64,000 bases of DNA. It comes from Phascolarctos cinereus (taxonomy: Eukaryota; Chordata; Mammalia; Diprotodontia; Phascolarctidae). Each line of letters opens with the position of its first letter. Position 1 is the first letter of the stretch. The notes under the pieces were generated by a model that saw nothing but the letters and a program-made list of their open reading frames with translations, was not told where the DNA came from and ran no database searches. Shown here in pieces: positions 57,623 to 64,000 of the stretch. The stretch lies in the NCBI RefSeq assembly GCF_002099425.1, contig NW_018343979.1:186001-250000 (forward strand). The letters are read 5' to 3'. The translations under genes were made by a program, and so were the position numbers.

Positions 57623-59065
57623 TAAAATATGTAGATTAGATAAAGATAGAGATAATTTTGAATCCCTATCCTATTTACAATGGTGCCTATTACCCAGTAC
57701 CAGATAGACAAGCTAAATACATTCCCTTCTGATCCATTTTTTTCATATTCAATTTAATAACTGTTGTTGAATAAGCTCCTGATGTTTGTAAAGTACCAAG
57801 ACAGGAATACAAAAATATCTGAGGACAGAGCCCTTTATCTTATCAAGCTTAAAATCCAGAAAGAAATGCCAGCCACAATGATCAATTATTTTTTCAGGGT
57901 TGAAAAGGAACATGGCTATTTAGAGCTATCATTTAGTCCCTGGACGTATTTAAGAAGCATTGGGTATGCTGAAGTTAGAGGTATGGTATGAGAAGCTAGT
58001 TAGCACCTGAAAATGTAGAAGGAATTTGGGGAAGCAGAATGCATTTGGTAGAAAGTTTGATATAGAAGGAGAGACTCTCTGACAGAAACAGATAGAAGGA
58101 ATATTGAGAAACTTGAAGCACTGCACTGGGAGAGAATCAGCATTTGTGAAAGCCAAGGTCAGTATCTTATACCTGCATTTAGCAAGATGAGCGATGAGAA
58201 GACAACACTAATGTATGATTGATGATGATGATATGATATGATGACGATTGCATGGCTCATAGGCAGCTGTGTATGAAGAACCTGAGTAGCCCAGGTCCTG
58301 AACCAAGAAAGTAGAGCATGTTAAGACAGAACCAAATTTTAAGTTGGCTAAGGTACAATGTGTTAGAACATGTGTCAATGTGACTAGTATCTCACAATTT
58401 CTGATTTGGATCATAACTAAAGGACAGAATACTGTGTAAGTATGGGCAATATGGCATCAAGAAATGACAAAGAGAGTGTTTTATTGACCCATTAATATGT
58501 GCCTTGGGCCCACTGTCAAGCATGAGAAGTTTTATGGGTCCCCGTTAAGCCTTTTCAAGCAAATTCACCAGTGAAGGTACCCACATAAACATGAAGCTTA
58601 TGTCACCACACAAACATTACGTGGAAAATAAATCTGTCCATCTGCTTGCATCTGTTTCTGTAATACTCATTACCCAGAAGAGGCATTTGCTTAGCATGTT
58701 GTCTAAGAGGGTTAAACAGGACATTGAGTGACCGAGGATACATTCCTTTATCCTAGATTGAGGATGCACTTAAGCTGTCCTTGACAAATATTCAATTCCC
58801 AAATTATTTTGGGAAGCAGATTCACTTCCATATTTCAGGATCATCACAGACTCATTCATTCCCACAGGGGAAGAAAATCGCTAAGAATCCACACAATTCT
58901 TGTATTTTTAACAAATTATCACGGTTCCTGGAATAGTTGGAAAATCCTGGAATAGTAGGAAAAAAAAAGATGTTTTGTTATTGCTGTTGTAGTTTTTCCC
59001 AACCAAGTCTTTTCACTTATAATCCTAACCTTTATCAGAGTAGCATGGCATAAATGAATGAAAAA
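57623..59065. other. unrecognised DNA
   Basis: No family named. A GATGAT-rich patch lies at 58216-58245. Frames of 68-75 codons on both strands overlap and have no domain. Confidence 0.4.
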
Positions 59066-59075
59066 GACATTTCTT

Positions 59076-59775
59076 TTTTTTTAATTTTCACATTAGTCAT
59101 GTTGTAAGGAAGAATTAGAACTAATGGGAGGAACCACAACAAAGAGGAAATGAAACAAAACAGAAGAAAAAAATAGCAAATAGTATGCTTTGATCTGCAT
59201 TCAAACTCCATAGTTCTTTCTTTGGATGTGGATAGCATTTTCCATCATAAGGCCTTTGGAGATATCTTAGATCTTTGTATTGCTGAGAAGGGTTAAGTCT
59301 ATCAATATTAGTCATCTCACAACTTGGCTGTTACTGTGTACAATGTTCTCCTGGTTCTGCTCACTTCACTCAGCATCAGTCCATACAAATTCTTCCAGTT
59401 TTTTCTGAAGTCCACCTGCTCATCATTTCTTATAGCACAATAGTATTCTATTACATTCATATACAACAACTTGTTCAGCCATTCCCCAATTGATTGGCAT
59501 CCCCTTAATTTCTAATTCTTTGCTACCACTAAAAGAGCTGTTATAAATATTTTTGTACATGTGGATCCTTTTCCTATTTTTATGATCTCTGAGTTATAGC
59601 CCTAGAAGTGCTATTGCTAGGTCAAAAGGTGTGCACATTTTTATAGCCCTTTGGGCGTAGTTCCAAATTGCACTCCAAAATGGCTGGATCATTTCACAAT
59701 TCCACCAACAATGCATTAGTGTTCCAATTTTCTCACATCTTCTCCAACATTTATGATTTACCTGTTTTGTCACAT
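59076..59775 (-). mobile_element. 5'-truncated L1 with target duplication
   Basis: A 700-bp insertion bounded by a 10-bp direct repeat 'gacatttctt' (59066-59075 and 59776-59785). Its A-tail appears as the T-run just after 59075. Read on the - strand it runs from about the last 160 codons of ORF2 ('ggaatggctgaacaagttg' and neighbours) through the 3' UTR. The insertion lies at the start of an older repeat (59776 onward). Structure and duplication show an ordinary L1 target-primed insertion. Confidence 0.9.
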
Positions 59776-60235
59776 GACATTTCTTAAGTGCTTGTTATGT
59801 GCTAAGCACTGAGTTAAGTGCTGGGATACAAAGAGAAAAGGAAAACTGTTTCTGTTCTTCTGGAACACACGCTCTAATTGGGGGAGGCAATATTGGTAGG
59901 AGAGATCACTTTTAGGAAGGATGGAAAGGTCCAGAGGTTCTAATGATGCAGAGACAGGGAAGATGTCAAGGCTCTCAAGTCTAAGATACATCTGACTCCC
60001 AGGAGTGGTCCACCACCATTGGGAAGGAGTGAAGAAGTCTAAGGGTCAGTTTGAAGAGGGGATTCTGCTATTCCTTTGGCAGAGACGGGGAAAGGAGTTC
60101 AATGTCCTGCCAAGAATGGAAAAGGGGACGTGGACATTGGTAGGGAGCCTGGGAGTAACCTCTAGGGTACTGCTGAGTCCTAGTTTTGGCTTCTGTCATC
60201 CAAGTCCCCCTTGTGGAGTCTGAGATGGCCTATGA
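59776..60235 (+). repeat. recurring interspersed repeat, longest copy
   Basis: 'gtgcttgttatgtgctaagc', 'tgagttaagtgctgggatac' and 'acacacgctctaattggggg', then a purine-rich body to about 60235. It shares its first 130 bp with 28772 and 20275. A 72-codon frame in the body has no domain. The family could not be named. Confidence 0.5.
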
Positions 60236-60479
60236 GTGGGGGAGGGGAATATCATCTTAAGCAATTATTACTGATTTTCTTTTCCTAACAGCACCAGCCC
60301 ACTTAATTTGTAGATAATAGATACTTTAAAAATGTTTATTGTATTAGATTTGTTAGTTGAATCATCAACCAACAGAATTTATGAAGTTCCTAAGTGCTCG
60401 TAACACTGCATAAAGTAGTGTTCTTCAAGAATCTGTCACACTTAGTGGGGTTTTTTGGTATCTTATTAATATACTTACA

Positions 60480-60640
60480 ATGAATAATTTTTATTGGTTA
60501 TTTATATATGTATCACATATTGATTTTAGAGTATGCATTGTATGAAAGTAGGAAGCACATCTTATTTTTGTTTTTTGGCATCTCTCACCTGCAGTGTGGT
60601 GTTCTATACACAAAAGGTACCTATTGAACTGAACAGCATC
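60480..60640 (+). mobile_element. L2 LINE 3' end
   Basis: 'gtatgaaagtaggaagcaca' and 'tcttatttttgttttttggc', then 'aggtacctattgaactgaa', follow the L2 3' UTR, worn. Confidence 0.6.
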
Positions 60641-61039
60641 TGTGGAACAGGTGACAACTGTAGCTGCACATAATTAAGTTTATATTTTCACAGAAATGGG
60701 GAATCACAAAATTTCAGAGTTGGGAAAGACTTCAGTAGACATCTAACTTACTCTTTTAAAAGCATTTAGTCATTCAAGTGCTAATAAAGGGCACATCTTT
60801 TGGGAGGGGGACTAACAAACAGTCCTTGAAAAGCATTACCTCTCTTCACGTACTTTTAGTCTTTTTCTTTGTCCTCCTTGGCTCAAGTCTTCATCATCCT
60901 TTCTATTTTCTGCGTAATAGGTTTGTTTTTTCTTTAGGCTCCATGCCTTTACTTTGAAACTTCCCGCAAAACTAGGTGGGCATTGTGGTCACCTTTTTCA
61001 GCAGAGTGACTGGGATGTCATTGGTTTCATCCCTACAAA

Positions 61040-61600
61040 ATCAACTAAATGGCACAATAGATGAAGTTCCAGGTATGGAGTCATGAAGACCTGAGCTCAA
61101 ATCCAATCTCAGACACTTCCTAGCTGTGTTACACTGGGCAAATCACTTAACTTCTGCTTAATCTGTGAAATGGGGATATTGTTGTTTGTCCCTTGTACTC
61201 TAAGAGGACTAAAATAACATCATGACATTGGGATCAAGGAATAGTGTGTTCCACTGTCACTATTCAGAATAATTTGAGCTTAGAAGCTCGATCTGAGTCT
61301 GGGCACAGATAATCTGTTTGAACTTTCGGGATGGGTATACCTCCAAATTTATGCATCTCATGTTTCTTTTTAACTAGTACAATTCAGCTTTCCTTATAGA
61401 GTACATTGCCTTCTTGGATGTAGTCACATCACACTGAGCGACAACTCCCATGTTTTACAATCAGTACTAAAGTTCTTCACGGAGACATTGAGAGTTTCTT
61501 TGTGTCAATCTCTTGGTTTTGTGAAGGTCAAATGAGATAATAATTCTAAAGTACTTGGCACATAAAATACCCTATGTAAATGTTAGTTTGTTGTTGTTTT
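61040..61600 (+). mobile_element. tRNA-headed SINE split by another repeat
   Basis: Head and box B at 61040-61171 ('ggagtcatgaagacctgag', 'gttacactgggcaaatcact'). The tail resumes at about 61525 ('gaaggtcaaatgagataata', 'aaagtacttggcacataaa'). The 350-bp insert is described separately. Confidence 0.75.
61172..61524. repeat. unnamed marsupial repeat inserted in SINE
   Basis: 'gttgtttgtcccttgtactc', 'taagaggactaaaataacat', 'ttccactgtcactattcaga' and 'agtactaaagttcttcacgg' read as a dispersed repeat I have seen in marsupial DNA, but I cannot name it. It has no open frame. Confidence 0.5.
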
Positions 61601-61964
61601 TGTTGCTATTCTTTCTCTACTCCAGAAGATAGAACTCCCTTTCTTAATAACATATAGGATGTTTATCCACTTATATTTTTTCTACTCCATTTTAAGCAAG
61701 TGAATTCTAATTCTTCACTTCTGTATTTAGACTCACCATCTTGAATATACTATACCATTCTCCTGAAATAGACTTTATACATGCTCCCTTCACCCCCATC
61801 CACTATTTCATACCCCATCTACTCCTGGCATACTTTATCATTCCATTTACACAATAAAATAAACCTGGACATTAAGTTTCCTCACAATAATATTTTTCAA
61901 ATCTACATGATACACTTCTCTGCATTTTCAGAGATACTCCCTTAGATGTCTACATTTTAAAATT

Positions 61965-62070
61965 ATACAAGAACCCTGATCCTCAGTTCTGTTATGTCTA
62001 AAATGAAGGAGTTTGTTTCTGAGTTGCTTGAGTTCCCTCCAATCTTTGTATCTGTGATCTTATGTATCCA
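61965..62070 (+). mobile_element. MIR-like SINE tail
   Basis: 'ctgatcctcagttctgttat' and 'aaaatgaaggagtttgtttc', then 'ccctccaatctttgtatctg', is the core and short tail. Confidence 0.65.
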
Positions 62071-62129
62071 CATCAATATTTTATTACAAAAATCCCAAAG
62101 TCCCCAAACTAGGTATGAAAATAGCAATC

Positions 62130-62742
62130 CCCCAAAAAACTGAAGCTTGGGACAATGTGCCCTATCAATGACTATACAAGAATGAAGATAAACTTTAACA
62201 TAAACTTAAAAGGCAAGTAATAGATTGGAAAAATGAGCAAACAACAAAAATCAAACCTGATAATAAAACTCTATTATGGTGAGAAGAAAGATAAAAAAAC
62301 ACCATCTCACAAGAGCAAACAGAGGTCAAAACAGCTACAAGCAAAGCCTCAAAGAAAGAAAAAAATATGATTTGGACAGAAGTACAACAAGATTTCCTGG
62401 AAGACCAAAAAAAAAGATTTTCAAATTCAAATAAATGGTGGGGGAAAAATAGGCAAAGAAAAGAGCAACACAAGAAAATTATGAAGAGACAATTAACAGC
62501 TTAATAAAGAGGCACCAGAAATAGTGCAAAACACTTTAAAAACCTAATTATCCAAATGGGAAGAGAAATACAAAAAATGGATGCGTGGAAAAGAGGGCTC
62601 CACTGGAGAAGGGAGGAGAAGAATGGGAAGAATGAGGAGCAATTATCTTACAAACATGTGCTCAAAGAAGAGCTTTTAGAATTGCTCATGGATAGGCTGA
62701 GCCAATATAATGACAATTCTACCTTTGTCATACTAATCTAAT
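62130..62742 (+). mobile_element. L1 fragment: end of 5' UTR and ORF1 N-terminus
   Basis: 5' UTR text 'actgaagcttgggacaatgt' lines up with 63653-63670. An ATG at 62233 begins MSKQQKSNLIIKLYYGEKK, the same start as the intact ORF1 at 63739. Decayed coiled-coil text follows to about 62740. The copy is older than the element at 62905. Confidence 0.8.
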
Positions 62743-62744
62743 TG

Positions 62745-62903
62745 GGAAATTTTGAGGTCACTCACTAGCATAGTTTGAGTGTCTGTTTCCTCCTGTGAGT
62801 CATTTAACTTTCCCTTTAATAATTTGGATGCTTTTCCTTTTGGTGAATATGATTAACATTGATATTACTACATCATCTGTAGGGTCTTTTTTAGAAAAAT
62901 AGT
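62745..62903 (-). mobile_element. L1 ORF2 endonuclease fragment
   Basis: 'ttgaggtcactcactagca', 'gagtcatttaactttccct' and 'ttaataatttggatgctttt' match, in order, the - strand of the endonuclease part of element A at 49220-49360. It lies between two + strand L1 pieces, in the opposite orientation. Confidence 0.75.
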
Positions 62904-62904
62904 G

Positions 62905-64000
62905 TCCCAGCAGAGCCAAGATGGTGGAGTGAAAGCAGTGACTTGTTTGAACCCCTCCAAATACTCATAAAAAATGGCTCTAAACAAATTTTGAAGCATC
63001 AGAATGCACAAAAAGACAGAATGAAACAAATTTCCAGCCCAACACAACCTGGATGATTGATCAGAAAGGTTTGGGCTGGGAGCCCAGTGCAGTGTGGCAT
63101 GGGCGCGCAGGTCCCAGCGAACCTGGAACAGGCCTCAGAGGACTGAATCCCTGGCAGCTGTGGAGGTTTCCAGACTCCTCAATCCATGAATGCCAAAGAC
63201 AATTTAGAAGGTCAGTGGGAAAAGTCTGTTTCTGTCGGTGCTCAGAGAGGAAGGCGGGGTTTCAGCCCCATTCCCCAAGAGCGTGGCCCTGGGGAGGGCA
63301 GCTGCTTCCTGAGCTTCCGGCCCACAGACTGAGGGGGAATCCAGTGGCTGATCAGAGAGGAATTGCAAGGATCTCTTTGCCAGTGCTGAAGCAGGAATCT
63401 CTTGCTTTGCCCGTGTTTGGATCTGGGTCACAGTTCTGGGCAGCAGTGCTGGGGTGAGGAGGAGCACTGGTGTGGAGGAGCTTATAGTGGCTGTAGAGAG
63501 AAACCCCTCCTCACAGTTACAGGACAAAAAGGAATACTTGTGGTCACAGGCCAGGAAAGGACTAAACACCTCACCCCTTATCATACCACCTTGGAAGAAC
63601 TGAAAATTTACAGGTCCCTACAAGTATCTCTGAAAACAGCTATACAAACCCCTGAAGCTTGGGACAGTACACTCTCCACATTGGAAGCAGACTCTTACCT
63701 TAACAAAGAGGTTAAAACTCAAGTAATTGTCTGGGATCATGAGCAAGCAGCACAAAAAGAGTCAGACTATATTATCTTACTTTGGTGAAAAAGAAGATCA
63801 AAATATACAACCAGAAGAAGACAACAAAATCAAAGCTCCTACATCCAAAGCCTCCAAGAAAAATATGAATCAGTCCCAGGCCTTGGAAGAGCTCAAAAGG
63901 GATTTTGAGAAGCAAGTAAGGGAAGTAGAGGAAAAACTGGGAAGACAAATGAGAGTGATGCAAGAAAATCACAAAAAACAAGTCAAGCTTGCTAAAGGAG
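62905..64000 (+). mobile_element. L1 5' end, well preserved, continues beyond window
   Basis: It starts with 'gagccaagatggtggagtg' near 62910. An approximately 830-bp 5' UTR follows, the most GC- and CpG-rich part of the window (for example 'catgggcgcgcaggtcccag' at 63098). It then enters ORF1 at 63739. The 5' UTR is collinear with that of the HAL1-like element at 38690-37883 ('gggatctg...', 'caccttggaagaactgaaa', 'ctgaaaacagctatacaaac'). Being 5'-complete with an open ORF1 makes it the youngest-looking L1 here. Whether ORF2 follows cannot be seen. The 134- and 128-codon frames in the 5' UTR are not ORF1 and are not conserved between copies. Confidence 0.88.
63739..64000 (+). CDS. L1 ORF1 (RNA-binding protein), N-terminal 87 codons, open to window edge
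   Basis: ORF1p is the trimeric nucleic-acid chaperone that packages L1 RNA. The start is the ATG in 'gggatcatgagcaagcagc', which is shared by position with the decayed copies at 37882 and 62233. The frame is open without a stop for 87 codons and leaves the window. It begins MSKQHKKSQTILSYF, a PIP-box-like 'QTILSYF' near the N-terminus, followed by a charged linker. From about residue 46 a heptad pattern starts (LEELKRDFEKQVREVEEKLG), the head of the coiled coil. The RRM and C-terminal domain would lie beyond the edge. The N-terminal QxxLxxYF match to a PCNA-binding motif is an inference. Confidence 0.85.
   Translation, partial: MSKQHKKSQTILSYFGEKEDQNIQPEEDNKIKAPTSKASKKNMNQSQALEELKRDFEKQVREVEEKLGRQMRVMQENHKKQVKLAKG

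Noticed and set aside
63053-63457. 134-codon + frame in GC-rich DNA
   Set aside because: It lies wholly in the L1 5' UTR upstream of the true ORF1 start, and the collinear 5' UTR of the HAL1-like element does not keep the frame.
1-64000. Host protein-coding exons
   Set aside because: No frame shows a recognisable domain, splice-flanked conserved block or codon bias. Short exons cannot be excluded without transcripts or alignment.

Overview
This window looks like a non-coding stretch of a marsupial nuclear genome. I found no host gene, rRNA, functional tRNA, CRISPR array or bacterial-type operon. The marsupial call rests on four things: many MIR/Ther-type CORE-SINEs; tRNA-headed SINEs whose tail carries the RTE-like 'agtcagacatgactg' motif (Mar1-like); L1 copies with a long ORF1/ORF2 spacer that I associate with marsupials; and old L2 and CR1/L3 ends. 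Base composition is AT-rich apart from L1 5' UTRs. No species can be assigned from sequence alone. Family names come from recognised motifs, not a database search, and most repeat edges are good to a few tens of bases.

Layout. 1-14 kb: unique DNA sprinkled with MIR/Ther SINEs, L2 and CR1/L3 3' ends, plus a candidate conserved non-coding block at about 10.04-10.66 kb. 14.16-15.39 kb: an LTR-less LINE-like 5' piece with an 82-codon frame, followed by a solo retroviral LTR with a perfect 6-bp target duplication. 15.4-29.8 kb: more SINEs, LINE ends and microsatellites. 29.9-34.0 kb: two L1-derived elements on the + strand that carry ORF1 sequence but little or no ORF2. 35.4-39.0 kb: a TA/TG tract containing a 74-bp near-perfect palindrome, then a 2.95-kb ORF2-less L1 derivative (HAL1-like) sitting in a Mar1-type SINE with an 18-bp target duplication. 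39-46 kb: L2, SINEs nested inside SINEs, and a long polypyrimidine tract. 46.28-50.68 kb: a head-to-tail L1 pile-up on the - strand with two ORF1 copies and a compound 5' UTR. 50.7-62 kb: SINEs, a second candidate conserved block (55.9-56.4 kb), long TA tracts and a 700-bp 5'-truncated L1 with target duplication. 62.1-64 kb: three L1 pieces on top of one another. The last is a well-preserved L1 5' end whose ORF1 is open for 87 codons to the window edge.

The window is best read as intergenic or intronic DNA shaped by successive retroposition. The parts do not form a pathway. The most informative signals are structural: an ORF2-free L1 class with clean insertion hallmarks, compound L1 promoters, insertions that can be ordered in time, the palindrome, and two non-repetitive blocks that may be regulatory. 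I did not find a new enzymatic or defence system.
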